Shown: one piece after another, positions 8,227 through 16,560 of the stretch
Layout of the letters: each line of letters opens with the position of its first letter
How positions within the stretch are numbered: position 1 is the stretch's first letter
NCBI RefSeq assembly: GCF_009604385.1
Contig: NZ_WEGJ01000002.1
Location: 124,001-188,000 of the forward strand
DNA: 64,000 nucleotides
Direction: 5' to 3'
DNA from: Streptomyces smaragdinus
GTDB lineage: Bacteria; Actinomycetota; Actinomycetes; Streptomycetales; Streptomycetaceae
The notes under the pieces: generated by a model
Database searches by the model: none
The model's input: the letters and a program-made list of their open reading frames with translations, nothing else
Told to the model about the DNA's origin: nothing
Translations under genes and position numbers: made by a program

Positions 8227-9180
8227 ATGGATCACCACGGCGGGCACGGCACGGACACGCTTCCGCCGTTCACCATCGGCCGCGGGCTGGAGTTCACGGG
8301 CGAGCCCTTCTTCCTCATCGGCTCGATCCTGGCGCTCGCCCTGTACGGCTGGGGGGTGATCCGGCTGCACCGGCGCGGCGACAGCTGGCCGGTCGCACGG
8401 ACCGCCGTCTTCACCCTCGGGGTGCTGACCCTGGTGGCCGTGATGTGCACCGCGCTCAACGACTACGGCATGTTCATGTTCAGCGTGCACATGGTGCAGC
8501 ACATGGTGATCAGCATGCTGTCGCCGATCCTGCTGCTCCTCGGCGCCCCGGTCACCCTGATGCTGCGCGCGCTGCCCACCGGCCGCCGCGGTTCGCGCGT
8601 CAGCCCCCGGGCGCTGCTGGTGCGGCTGCTGCACAGCACCTATCTGAAGGTGATCACCCACCCGGGCTTCACGATCCCGATGTTCATCGCGAGCCTGTAC
8701 GCGCTGTACTTCACGCCGCTGTTTGACTTCCTGATGGGTTCGCAGGCCGGGCATCTGGTGATGATGGTGCACTTCCTCGCCGTCGGCCTGGTGTTCTTCT
8801 GGCCGATCATGGGCGCCGACCCCGGACCGCACCGCCACGGGCATGTGATGCGGATGCTGATCCTCTTCGCCGGGATGCCCTTCCACGCCTTCTTCGGCAT
8901 CGCGCTGATGATGGCGAGCGAGCCCCTGGTGGAGACCTATCTGCACCCGCCGGCGTCCCTGGGCATCGACCCCCTGGGCGACCAGCAGTCGGCCGGCGGC
9001 ATCGCCTGGGCGTTCAGCGAGATCCCCTCGGTCCTGGTCCTCGTCGCCCTGCTCTACCAGTGGTACACGTCCGAGCAGCGCCGGGCCCGCCGCTCCGACC
9101 GCGCCGCCGACCGCAACGGGGACGAGGAACTCGAGGCGTACAACGCCTACCTGGCGTCGCTGCAGGCGCGCGGGCAGTAG
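8227..9180 (+). CDS. Cytochrome c oxidase assembly protein, CtaG (caa3) family
   Basis: The 317-residue integral membrane protein has about seven hydrophobic segments, such as FFLIGSILALALYGWGV, VISMLSPILLLLGAPVTL and LVMMVHFLAVGLVFFWPIMG. Conserved His residues lie at membrane edges (FMFSVHMVQHMVISML, MMVHF, PFHAFFGIAL), matching the caa3_CtaG family implicated in copper delivery and assembly of haem-copper oxidase. The His-rich N-terminus (MDHHGGHG) could bind metal. The ATG follows a GGAG-type site. No oxidase subunit genes are nearby. Confidence 0.9.
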   Translation: MDHHGGHGTDTLPPFTIGRGLEFTGEPFFLIGSILALALYGWGVIRLHRRGDSWPVARTAVFTLGVLTLVAVMCTALNDYGMFMFSVHMVQHMVISMLSPILLLLGAPVTLMLRALPTGRRGSRVSPRALLVRLLHSTYLKVITHPGFTIPMFIASLYALYFTPLFDFLMGSQAGHLVMMVHFLAVGLVFFWPIMGADPGPHRHGHVMRMLILFAGMPFHAFFGIALMMASEPLVETYLHPPASLGIDPLGDQQSAGGIAWAFSEIPSVLVLVALLYQWYTSEQRRARRSDRAADRNGDEELEAYNAYLASLQARGQ

Positions 9181-9191
9181 CGCCGCACCCA

Positions 9192-9233
9192 CCGCCGGGG
9201 TGACTATGGAGGTCACTACTGTGTCCCCGGCGG
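9192..9233. terminator. Hairpin after the ctaG-like gene
   Basis: CCGCCGGGG at 9192-9200 pairs with CCCCGGCGG at 9225-9233, and an inner GTGAC/GTCAC pair can extend the structure. It begins 12 bases after the stop codon and is likely a transcription terminator. Confidence 0.5.
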
Positions 9234-9266
9234 CACACCCCCCGGGGCGGGGTGAGGAGGCCGGCG

Positions 9267-9437
9267 ATGCCGGGTTCGGCGAAGACCTTGTCGGCGTGTG
9301 CCATGGGCGGACTCGTGCTGGTGACCGCGTACACGGTGGCGCTGGGCAGCAACGGCTGGCTGTGGTTCGGCTGGGTCGTGCTGACCCTCGCCACCGTCGG
9401 CGTGCTGCTCACGTCCGGCTCGCGGCCCGGGCGGTAG
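9267..9437 (+). CDS. Small membrane protein, unknown function
   Basis: A 56-residue open frame starts at an ATG preceded by GGTGAGGAGG at ideal spacing. It encodes one or two hydrophobic segments (LVLVTAYTVALGSNGWLWFGW, VVLTLATVGVLLTSG) with a basic tail. The strong ribosome binding site and high GC third positions argue that it is real. It lies after the ctaG hairpin and converges on the 64-residue membrane protein gene. I do not recognise a family and infer only that it is membrane-associated. Confidence 0.55.
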   Translation: MPGSAKTLSACAMGGLVLVTAYTVALGSNGWLWFGWVVLTLATVGVLLTSGSRPGR

Positions 9438-9453
9438 TACGCGGCCGGGCCGG

Positions 9454-9648
9454 CTAGAGGGCGATACCGCCGAGGAGCTGCGCGAGCGACTCACCGCCCG
9501 CGCGGATGCTCGGCGCGATCGCCGTGCCCGCGAGATAGAAGCCGAAGAGCCCGCAGATGAGCGCGTGGCTGAACTTCAGGCCGTCTTTGCGGAAGAACAG
9601 GAACACGATGATGCCCAGGAGAACGACACCGGAGACTGACAGGATCAC
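9454..9648 (-). CDS. 64-residue membrane protein (copy 2), linked to FtsK-like ATPase
   Basis: The product has a single N-terminal hydrophobic helix (VSGVVLLGIIVFLFFRKDG) and a second hydrophobic stretch (HALICGLFGFYLAGTAIAP), ending LAQLLGGIAL. It starts at GTG 9648 preceded by GGAGAG. By eye about three quarters of its residues are identical to the protein encoded at 11316-11510, on the other side of the ATPase gene and on the same strand. This arrangement resembles spread genes next to TraB/FtsK-type translocases of Streptomyces plasmids, but no function can be assigned from the sequence. Confidence 0.75.
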   Translation of the reverse strand: MILSVSGVVLLGIIVFLFFRKDGLKFSHALICGLFGFYLAGTAIAPSIRAGGESLAQLLGGIAL

Positions 9649-9763
9649 GGGACTCTCCGAAAACTCGGTGCATCGGCACCCACCATCGTCAAGTCCGGCT
9701 ACGCCGCGCGCATGGCGTGCTACTGCAAACGGGTGACGATCCGGTCGCCCTGCGCGACCCCGT

Positions 9764-11284
9764 TCAGCCGGCCGGCGCGGCGGGTGTGGTGGGCGCGGCG
9801 GGTTCCGCGGGCGGCGGCAGCAGCCCCAGCACCGCCTCCCGGGCCTCGGCCGCGGTGTCCTCCCGGTCCGGGTTGGGCGTCGCCGGCACCTGGATCCGGT
9901 GCACGGGGCCGGTCCCCAGCCGCGCGTAGCCGCGTCCCGGCGGCGCGTCGGCCGGCGGGGTGGTGTTCGGCGGGGCGCCCAGCACCGCCCGTACCTGCTC
10001 GGCGTTCGCCGCGCCCAGCATGACGCGGGCCCGGGTGTGGCCGGTCACCGCGTCGTCCAGCGCGGCCGCCGTGTCGAAGTGCTCGGCGACCACGACCGTC
10101 ACCACCGCGGCCCGCCCGTGCTGCAGCGGCAGCCGCAGCAGCTGCTGCGGGTCCGGCCGGCCGTCCAGTGCGGCGATCTGGCTGAGCACGGTCGGCCGGT
10201 CCACGACGAGCCACAGCGGCTGATGGGCCTGCCCGCCCAGGGCCAGGCGCCGCTGCGTCTCGCGCACCACCCACTCCAGCACCCCGACCGCCCCGGTGAT
10301 GCGGCTCTCCACGGCCAGGATCCCGCTGCGGCCGCGCAGGAACGCGTACTCGCCGGTGCCCGCCGAGTCGACGATCGCGACCTGCGCCTGCGGTGCGGAC
10401 TGCAGGGCCAGCGACCGCAGCAGACTGCTCGTCCCGCTGCCGGGATGGCCGACGGCCAGCAGGTGCGGGAGCGTGGTGTTCGGTCCCGTCCGCCACAGGA
10501 CGGGCGGTACGTCCCGCTGCTCGCCGTCCACCGTGACCGGCATGGTCCGGGTGACGCCGCGTTCGTCGGTGAACCCCAGCACCCGCTCCCCGGGCGCGGT
10601 GACGAACCGCTGCGCCGTGATGTCGGCGGGCAGCGGGGGCAGGGCCCGTACCGACAGCCGGTTCTCCTCCTCGTCCCAGTCGAAGAGGAATTCCCGGCCC
10701 CGGCCGGCCTTGGCCTCCAGCAGCCGCTCGACCTTCGCCCGCGCCTCCGGCTCGCCGTCGGCGAAATACGCGGGATAGCGCAGGGTGAGGCAGGCCAGCC
10801 GGCCTTCTTCGTCGCGTTCGTAGTCGGTGAGTACGTCCTCGTGGCTGCCGCCGTGGGAATACAGCGGTTCCGGGTCCTCCGGTACGGAGAAATGCGGCAC
10901 CAGGGCCGCGTAGAGCAGCGCGGGACGGTTGTCCTCCGGTACGTCCGCGTCGCCGTCGCCCGCAGTGGCCGGGGCGGGTTCGCGGCCCAGCCACCAGGCG
11001 GTGCCCAGGATCGCCACGGCGGTGGCGACGATTCCGTACGGCGCCAGGTAGACCAGGAAGCCAGCGGCCACGGCGAAGAAGGCCAGGGGTGTGCGTCTGT
11101 CCTGCGGGGTGCTGCTCCAGCGGGCGCGGCCGGCGCCGGCGATGCGGGTCAGGCCGCGGGTCACCGCGCGGAAGGGGCGCAGCAGGTCGTGCGCGGATCC
11201 GGCCGCGTGCTGCGCGGCCTCGCGGCCGCGGCTGAGGGCCGCCGTACCCGCCGACAGCAGCCGGGGCAGTTCGCGTCGGGCCAT
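9764..11284 (-). CDS. FtsK/SpoIIIE (TraB)-like ATPase
   Basis: The 506-residue protein has a basic N-terminus, two membrane segments (LAFFAVAAGFLVYLAPYGIV and a following stretch ending TAWWLG, about residues 68-105) and a C-terminal P-loop domain with Walker A GHPGSGTSSLLRS (about 279-291) and a Walker B-like LWLVVD. The layout is that of FtsK/SpoIIIE or plasmid TraB DNA translocases, but the motor domain is short and I do not see a C-terminal gamma winged helix, so DNA pumping is not assured. The ATG at 11284 follows AAAGGAA. Flanking small membrane protein genes on both sides suggest a conserved three-gene unit. Confidence 0.7.
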   Translation of the reverse strand: MARRELPRLLSAGTAALSRGREAAQHAAGSAHDLLRPFRAVTRGLTRIAGAGRARWSSTPQDRRTPLAFFAVAAGFLVYLAPYGIVATAVAILGTAWWLGREPAPATAGDGDADVPEDNRPALLYAALVPHFSVPEDPEPLYSHGGSHEDVLTDYERDEEGRLACLTLRYPAYFADGEPEARAKVERLLEAKAGRGREFLFDWDEEENRLSVRALPPLPADITAQRFVTAPGERVLGFTDERGVTRTMPVTVDGEQRDVPPVLWRTGPNTTLPHLLAVGHPGSGTSSLLRSLALQSAPQAQVAIVDSAGTGEYAFLRGRSGILAVESRITGAVGVLEWVVRETQRRLALGGQAHQPLWLVVDRPTVLSQIAALDGRPDPQQLLRLPLQHGRAAVVTVVVAEHFDTAAALDDAVTGHTRARVMLGAANAEQVRAVLGAPPNTTPPADAPPGRGYARLGTGPVHRIQVPATPNPDREDTAAEAREAVLGLLPPPAEPAAPTTPAAPAG

Positions 11285-11315
11285 CGGCGTTCCTTTCCCG
11301 GGACCGGGGCTCCGG

Positions 11316-11510
11316 CTAGAGGTTGATCCCGCTGAGGAGGCTTGCGAGTCCGTTGCCGCCGGCCGTGATGCTGGGGGCGACGGCGGAACCGGCGAGATAG
11401 AAGCCGAACAGCACGCAGACGATGGCGTGCGCCGGTTTCAGCCCGTCCTTGCGGAAGAACAGGAACACGATGATGCCCAACAGCAGTACACCGGAGACAG
11501 AAAGAACCAC
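11316..11510 (-). CDS. 64-residue membrane protein (copy 1), linked to FtsK-like ATPase
   Basis: This is the first gene of the minus-strand unit, with its stop 31 bases before the ATPase start. I chose GTG 11510 (after GGGAGTG) because it gives exactly the same 64-residue length and N-terminus (VVLSVSGVLLLGIIVFLFFR) as the copy at 9454-9648. Both share the block FFRKDGLK, then FGFYLAG and APSI.AGG. The pair is predicted to have two short membrane-spanning segments. Function unknown; duplication around the ATPase suggests a shared membrane complex. Confidence 0.75.
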   Translation of the reverse strand: MVLSVSGVLLLGIIVFLFFRKDGLKPAHAIVCVLFGFYLAGSAVAPSITAGGNGLASLLSGINL

Positions 11511-11657
11511 TGCACACTCCCGAATGGACGAAGCTCTCGGAAAGGAATTCCACATTCCCACCGCGACACGCGCGCCGAAGGGAGCAAAACCACGATGAAC
11601 TGATAAATCACCCGGGTGGTGGATCCGATCCGGCCCGGGCGCGGCCGTCGTGGCCCC

Positions 11658-11686
11658 TTCCCTCCGGGAAACCGACCGCTTAGTAT
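11658..11686 (+). promoter_or_regulatory. Candidate promoter of the oxidoreductase/acyl-CoA dehydrogenase operon
   Basis: TAGTAT at 11681-11686 is a good -10, 44 bases upstream of the first start codon. The best -35 at 17-base spacing is TTCCCT (11658-11663), a weak match. Confidence 0.35.
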
Positions 11687-11730
11687 GTGCCCGCGCCCAT
11701 CAGTCGACGACGCCGAGGAGCTGTCCGGAC

Positions 11731-12714
11731 ATGAAGGCATGGCAGGTTCACGAGAACGGCGAGCCGCGTGAGGTCATGCGGCCGGCGGAGGTCGCCGACC
11801 CCGTCCCCGGTCCGGGTCAGGTCCTGGTCCGGGTCCGCGCGGCGAACGTGAACTTCCCCGACGCCCTGCTGTGCCGCGGCCAGTACCAGGTCCGACCGCC
11901 GCTGCCCTTCACCCCGGGCGTGGAGCTGTGCGGCGAGATCACCGCCCTCGGCGAGGGCGCGGACGGGGAGATCGGCGCCCGGGTGCTCGCCCAGCCGGTG
12001 CTGCCGTCCGGCGCGTTCGCCGGCCTCGCGCTCGCCGACGCGGGGTCCGTCCGGCCCGCGCCCGGCGCGCTGGACGACGCGGAGTGCGCCGCCCTGCACA
12101 TCGGCTACCAGACGGGATGGTTCGGCCTGCACCGCCGGGCCCACCTGCGCTCCGGGGAGACACTGCTGGTGCACGCAGCCGCCGGCGGGGTCGGCAGCGC
12201 CGCCGTTCAGCTGGGCAAGGCCGTCGGCGCCCGCGTCATCGGTGTGGTCGGCGGCGCGGAGAAGGCCGCGGTGGCCGCCGCGCTGGGCTGCGACGTCGTG
12301 ATCGACCGTACGACCCAGGACGTGATCGCCGCCGTCAAGGAGGCCACCGGGGGCCGCGGCGCGGACGTCGTCTACGACCCGGTGGGCGGGGCCGCGTACC
12401 AGCAGTCCGCCAAGACCGTGGCCTTCGAGGGCCGCATCGTGGTCGTCGGCTTCGCCAGCGGCGACATCCCCGCGCCCGCGCTGAACCACGCGCTGGTGAA
12501 GAACTACTCCATCGTCGGACTGCACTGGGGCCTGTACAACGCCCGGGACCCGCGTGCCGTCGCCGACTGCCACGCCGAGCTGACCCGGCTGGCCGCCTCG
12601 GGCGCCGTGCGGCCGCTGGTGTCCGAACGCGTCCCCCTCGAAGGGGCCGCGGACGCCGTGCAGCGCGTCGCGGACGGCACCACCACCGGCCGCGTCGTCG
12701 TCGTACCCAACTGA
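11731..12714 (+). CDS. NADPH:quinone oxidoreductase family protein (zinc-independent MDR)
   Basis: The 327-residue medium-chain dehydrogenase/reductase begins MKAWQVHENGEPREV and contains an N-terminal GroES-like fold (VNFPDALLCRGQYQVRPPLPFTPGVELCG) and a Rossmann NADPH site, HAAAGGVGSAAVQLGKAVGA. The catalytic zinc Cys/His ligands of alcohol dehydrogenases are absent, placing it with quinone reductases and enoyl reductases. The ATG at 11731 follows GAGGAG. It is the first of three genes with two acyl-CoA dehydrogenases, suggesting a role in breaking down a particular acyl-CoA; the substrate is not known. Confidence 0.9.
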   Translation: MKAWQVHENGEPREVMRPAEVADPVPGPGQVLVRVRAANVNFPDALLCRGQYQVRPPLPFTPGVELCGEITALGEGADGEIGARVLAQPVLPSGAFAGLALADAGSVRPAPGALDDAECAALHIGYQTGWFGLHRRAHLRSGETLLVHAAAGGVGSAAVQLGKAVGARVIGVVGGAEKAAVAAALGCDVVIDRTTQDVIAAVKEATGGRGADVVYDPVGGAAYQQSAKTVAFEGRIVVVGFASGDIPAPALNHALVKNYSIVGLHWGLYNARDPRAVADCHAELTRLAASGAVRPLVSERVPLEGAADAVQRVADGTTTGRVVVVPN

Positions 12715-12726
12715 CGGGACACCTCC

Positions 12727-13926
12727 ATGGCTTCGCAGACATCCGACGCCGCCGGGATCCGGCGCCGCACCCACGAGTTCCTCGCCGCGCATCCGCCGGC
12801 CACCACCGACCCCCTGGCCTTCCACCGCGCCCGCTTCGACGCGGGCCTGGCCTGGGTCCACTACCCCGAGGGCCTGGGCGGACTGGGCGCCTCCCGGGCG
12901 CTGCAGCCCGTGGTCGACGCGGAGATGGACGCGGCCGGCGCGCCCGGCGGCAACGGGCCCGAGACCAACGGCATCGGCCTGGGCATGGCCGCGCCGACCA
13001 TCCTGCGCTACGGCACCGAGGAGCAGAAGCGGCGCTTCCTGAGGCCCCTGTGGTGCGGCGAGGAGATCTGGTGCCAGCTGTTCTCCGAGCCCGGCGCCGG
13101 CTCCGACCTGGCGGGCCTGGCCACCCGGGCGGTCCGCGACGAGGCCGGCGACTGGCGGGTGACGGGGCAGAAGGTGTGGACGTCCAGCGCGCACAACGCG
13201 GACTTCGCCATCCTCATCGCGCGCACCGACCCGGACGTGCCCAAGCACCGGGGCATCACGTACTTCCTGTGCGACATGCGTGCCGAGGGCGTCGAGGTGC
13301 GGCCGCTGCGGCAGATCACCGGCGAGGCCGAGTTCAACGAGGTGTTCCTCACCGGCGTCCGCATCCCCGACGCCCACCGCCTCGGTGACCTGGGCGACGG
13401 CTGGCGGGTCGCGCAGACCACCCTCAACAACGAGCGCGTCGCCATCGGCGGCGGCGACGTCCCCCGCGAGGGCGGCCACATCGGACTCGTCTCCGCCGTC
13501 TGGCGCGAACGCCCCGAGCTGCGCACCCCCGAACTCCACCAGCGGCTGCTGGCGCTGTGGGCCGAGGCGGAGGCGCTGCGGCTGTCCGGCGCCCGGCTGC
13601 GCCAGCAGCTCGTCGCCGGCCAGCCGGGGCCGGAGGGCTCGGCGATGAAGCTGGGCTTCGCCCGCCTCGCGCAGGAGATCTCGGGGCTGGGCCTGGAGCT
13701 GATGGGGGAGGAGGGCCTGGCGTACGACGACTGGACCCAGGTGCGGCCCGAGCGGGTCGACTTCCTCGGCCGGGAGGCGGGCTACCGCTATCTGCGGGCC
13801 AAGGGCAACTCCATCGAGGGCGGCACCTCGGAGATCCTGCTCAACATCATCGCCGAACGTGTGCTGGGGCTGCCCTCGGAGCCGCGCACCGACAAGGACG
13901 CCGCCTGGAAGGACCTGCCCCGATGA
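12727..13926 (+). CDS. Acyl-CoA dehydrogenase, FadE-type subunit 1
   Basis: The 399-residue protein shows acyl-CoA dehydrogenase blocks CQLFSEPGAGSDLAGL (FAD region), WRVTGQKVWTSSAHNADF and the C-terminal GNSIEGGTSEILLNIIAERVLG. It starts 12 bases after the oxidoreductase stop and its own stop overlaps the next gene (ATGA). Adjacent, translationally coupled pairs of dissimilar acyl-CoA dehydrogenases are known in actinobacteria to form heteromeric enzymes for bulky CoA esters such as sterol side chains; that reading is inference here. Confidence 0.92.
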   Translation: MASQTSDAAGIRRRTHEFLAAHPPATTDPLAFHRARFDAGLAWVHYPEGLGGLGASRALQPVVDAEMDAAGAPGGNGPETNGIGLGMAAPTILRYGTEEQKRRFLRPLWCGEEIWCQLFSEPGAGSDLAGLATRAVRDEAGDWRVTGQKVWTSSAHNADFAILIARTDPDVPKHRGITYFLCDMRAEGVEVRPLRQITGEAEFNEVFLTGVRIPDAHRLGDLGDGWRVAQTTLNNERVAIGGGDVPREGGHIGLVSAVWRERPELRTPELHQRLLALWAEAEALRLSGARLRQQLVAGQPGPEGSAMKLGFARLAQEISGLGLELMGEEGLAYDDWTQVRPERVDFLGREAGYRYLRAKGNSIEGGTSEILLNIIAERVLGLPSEPRTDKDAAWKDLPR

Positions 13927-15023
13927 GCGAGTTCACGGCCGACCTGCTGTACTCCCGCGACGAGGAGGACCTGCGCGCCGCGGTCCGCTCGCTGCTCGCC
14001 GACCGGGCGGACCCGGTCCGGCTGACCGCCGCGGCCGAGTCCCCTCAGGGTCCGTACGACCCCCGGCTGTGGACCTCGCTCGGCACGGAGATGGGGCTGG
14101 CCGGGCTGCTGGTCCCGGAGAAGTCCGGCGGCGCGGGGGCCACCCACCGGGAGGCCGCCGTGGTGCTTGAGGAGCTGGGGCGTACGGTCGCCCCGGTGCC
14201 GTTCCTGACCTCCGCGGTGATCGCCACGGAGGCGCTGCTGGCGTGTGAGCCCGAGGCCGCCGCGGGGCTGCTGCCCGCGCTGGCGGCGGGTACGCGGACG
14301 GCGGTGCTCGCGGTGCCGTTCTCCGCCTCGCCGTACGGGGGCGCCGCCCGGACCGTGACGGCGGCCGGGGGGCGGCTGACCGGCGTCGTCACGTCCGTGG
14401 CGGACGGGACGCGGGCGGACGTGTTCCTGGTGCCGGCGGACGACGGCCTGTACGCCGTCGGGCGGGACGCCGCGGCGGTGGAGGCGATGACGTCCCTGGA
14501 CCTCACCCGCCCGCTGGCCCGCGTGAGGCTCGACGGGGCTCCCGGCGTGCGGCTGACGGCCGCCACGGACGCGGCGGTGGTGCGGGCGCTGCGGGCGGGG
14601 GCGGGACTGCTGGCGTCGGAGCAGCTGGGGGTGGCGGAGTGGTGTCTGACGGAGACCGTGGGCTACCTCAAGGAACGGCGTCAGTTCGCGCGCCGGGTCG
14701 GTGGCTTCCAGGCCCTCAAGCACCGGCTGGCGCAGCTGTGGCTGCAGATCGTGTCCGCCCGGGCCGCCGCGCGTTACGCCGCCGACTGCCTCGCCACCGG
14801 CGCCGCCGACACGGACGTCGCGGTGGCCGTGGCCCAGTCCTGCGCCGGGCAGACGGCGGTCCGGGCCGCCGAGGAGGCGCTGCAGCTGCACGGGGGGATC
14901 GGCATGACCTGGGAACATCCCGTCCACCTGTACCTCAAGCGCGCGAAGTCCGCCCAGCTGGCGCTGGGTTCCCCCGGCGCCCACCGGCAGGCGCTGGCGG
15001 GGCTCGTGGACCTGCCGGCCTGA
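13923..15023 (+). CDS. Acyl-CoA dehydrogenase, FadE-type subunit 2
   Basis: This 366-residue partner starts at the ATG overlapping the preceding stop (ATGA), so the two are translationally coupled. It has the acyl-CoA dehydrogenase fold (GLAGLLVPEKSGGAGATHRE, then VGGFQALKHRLAQLW, then LQLHGGIGMTWEHPVHLYLKRAKS), but its middle domain is shorter than in its neighbour and the EPGAGSD flavin block is replaced by a divergent stretch. Such degenerate subunits typically pair with a full partner in an alpha2beta2 enzyme, so it may not act alone. Confidence 0.9.
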   Translation: MSEFTADLLYSRDEEDLRAAVRSLLADRADPVRLTAAAESPQGPYDPRLWTSLGTEMGLAGLLVPEKSGGAGATHREAAVVLEELGRTVAPVPFLTSAVIATEALLACEPEAAAGLLPALAAGTRTAVLAVPFSASPYGGAARTVTAAGGRLTGVVTSVADGTRADVFLVPADDGLYAVGRDAAAVEAMTSLDLTRPLARVRLDGAPGVRLTAATDAAVVRALRAGAGLLASEQLGVAEWCLTETVGYLKERRQFARRVGGFQALKHRLAQLWLQIVSARAAARYAADCLATGAADTDVAVAVAQSCAGQTAVRAAEEALQLHGGIGMTWEHPVHLYLKRAKSAQLALGSPGAHRQALAGLVDLPA

Positions 15024-15106
15024 CGGCGACACCCACTGCCGGGGTGCCGGGTTCGCGTCCCGTCACTCCGGTAGCGTGGTGCGTTCCACCGACGTAAGGA
15101 AGCTCC

Positions 15107-15937
15107 GTGTCCCTGGCCCCCACGCTCACCGCAGGCGACGGCACCCGTATCCCGGCGATCGGCCTGGGCACGTGGCCCATGGGGGACGACGAGGCCCAGG
15201 AGGCGGTGGCCGACGCGCTGTCCGCCGGCTACCGGCTCATCGACACCGCGCTCAACTACCGCAACGAGGCCGGCACCGGCCGCGGCATCGCCCGCGGCGG
15301 CGTCGCGCGCGAGGACATCGTCGTCACCACCAAGCTCCCCGGCCGCCACCAGGGTTACGAGGAGACCCTCGCCTCGTTCGAGGAGTCCCGCACCCGGCTG
15401 GGCCTGGAATACGTCGACCTCTATCTGATCCACTGGCCGCTGCCCCGCGTGGACAAGTACGTCGACTCCTGGCGCGCGATGATCAAGCTGAAGGAGGAGG
15501 GCGTCGTCCGGTCGATCGGCGTCTCCAACTTCACCGCCGCCCACCTCGACCGGATCGAGAAGGAGACGGGCGTCCTGCCCGCCGTCAACCAGATCGAGCT
15601 CCACCCGTACCTCCCCCAGGACGAGCTGCGCGCGCTGCACGCCGCCAAGGGCATCGTGACGGAGAGCTGGAGCCCCCTGGGCCGCGGCACCGAACTGCTC
15701 GCCGACCAGGAACTCGCCGCCGTCGCCGAGGCGCACGGGGTCACTCCCGCCCAGGTGGTGCTGCGCTGGCACGTCCAGCTCGGCGCGGTCCCGATCCCCA
15801 AGTCCTCGGACCCGGCCCGCCGGCGCGCCAATCTGGACGTCTTCGGCTTCGAGCTCTCCGACGACGAGATGGCCGTCGTCTCCGCCCGGGAGCCCCGCAG
15901 GACGGGCGGGGACCCCGACCACCACGAGGAGTTCTGA
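15107..15937 (+). CDS. Aldo/keto reductase
   Basis: The 276-residue (beta/alpha)8 reductase has the family tetrad in place: Asp in YRLIDTALNYRNE with the catalytic Tyr, Lys in VVTTKLPG and His in DLYLIHWPLP. The C-terminal NADPH motif is GAVPIPKSSDPARRRANL. It reduces aldehydes or ketones with NADPH in the cytosol; length and motifs resemble 2,5-diketo-gluconate reductases. The GTG start at 15107 follows AAGGAAG. It sits 83 bases after the acyl-CoA dehydrogenase pair and may be transcribed separately. Confidence 0.93.
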   Translation: MSLAPTLTAGDGTRIPAIGLGTWPMGDDEAQEAVADALSAGYRLIDTALNYRNEAGTGRGIARGGVAREDIVVTTKLPGRHQGYEETLASFEESRTRLGLEYVDLYLIHWPLPRVDKYVDSWRAMIKLKEEGVVRSIGVSNFTAAHLDRIEKETGVLPAVNQIELHPYLPQDELRALHAAKGIVTESWSPLGRGTELLADQELAAVAEAHGVTPAQVVLRWHVQLGAVPIPKSSDPARRRANLDVFGFELSDDEMAVVSAREPRRTGGDPDHHEEF

Positions 15938-15969
15938 GCGGTCCGACGCGGCTCAGCGGCCGGGTGTCG

Positions 15970-16455
15970 TCACGCGTCGGACTCGTCCGAGGGCCGCAGG
16001 CCGAACCTCAGGTCGTTCACACCGGTGACGATCGAGGTGTAGAGGTTGGTGCAGTCGATGAACTTCTGGGTCTCCTCGGGGGTGAAGGTCACCTCGGGGA
16101 CGGTGGCGCACATGCGCCCGAAGTAGTCGTCGTACTGCCCGGTGATGGTGGTGGCGGCGTCGATCGCCGCCTGGTAGCGGTCCTTGTCCGGGCGGGCCCG
16201 CACGTCCGCGAGTACCTTCCCGGCGACCGCGTCGATCGCCGCCGCGTGAGCCTCGCACCCGGCGCCGACGCCGACCGTGCAGGCGGCCGGCTTGGCCCGG
16301 ACCGCGTTGGTGAGCATGCCGTCCCACTTGTCCTGCAGCTCGAACGAACCGTCCCCGCCGCCCCCGCCTCCGTCCGCGCACGCTCCGGCGGCCCCCGTCA
16401 CCGTACAGATCACCAGCGCCGCCAGTATCCGCGCCGTCCTGCGTCCCGCTCCCAT
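15970..16455 (-). CDS. Putative secreted lipoprotein, unknown function
   Basis: The 161-residue product begins MGAGRRTARILAALVICTVTGAAGAC, a Sec signal with a lipobox-like end (AGAC, not a perfect consensus, since the -3 position is Ala). A Gly-rich linker and a helical domain with four further Cys residues follow (AACTVGVGAGCEAH, RMCATVPE, DCTNLYTS), consistent with two disulfides outside the cell. I do not recognise a family. It converges on the aldo/keto reductase gene. Confidence 0.7.
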   Translation of the reverse strand: MGAGRRTARILAALVICTVTGAAGACADGGGGGGDGSFELQDKWDGMLTNAVRAKPAACTVGVGAGCEAHAAAIDAVAGKVLADVRARPDKDRYQAAIDAATTITGQYDDYFGRMCATVPEVTFTPEETQKFIDCTNLYTSIVTGVNDLRFGLRPSDESDA

Positions 16456-16560
16456 CGAGCGTCCTCCCCCATACCCCTCACCGCCTCCGTCCGGACCGGA
16501 CGGAGCGCCCGAGAGCGTAGCGCAGCCACGGCGTGCGCGCGGGGGAGTCCCGGCTCGCGG

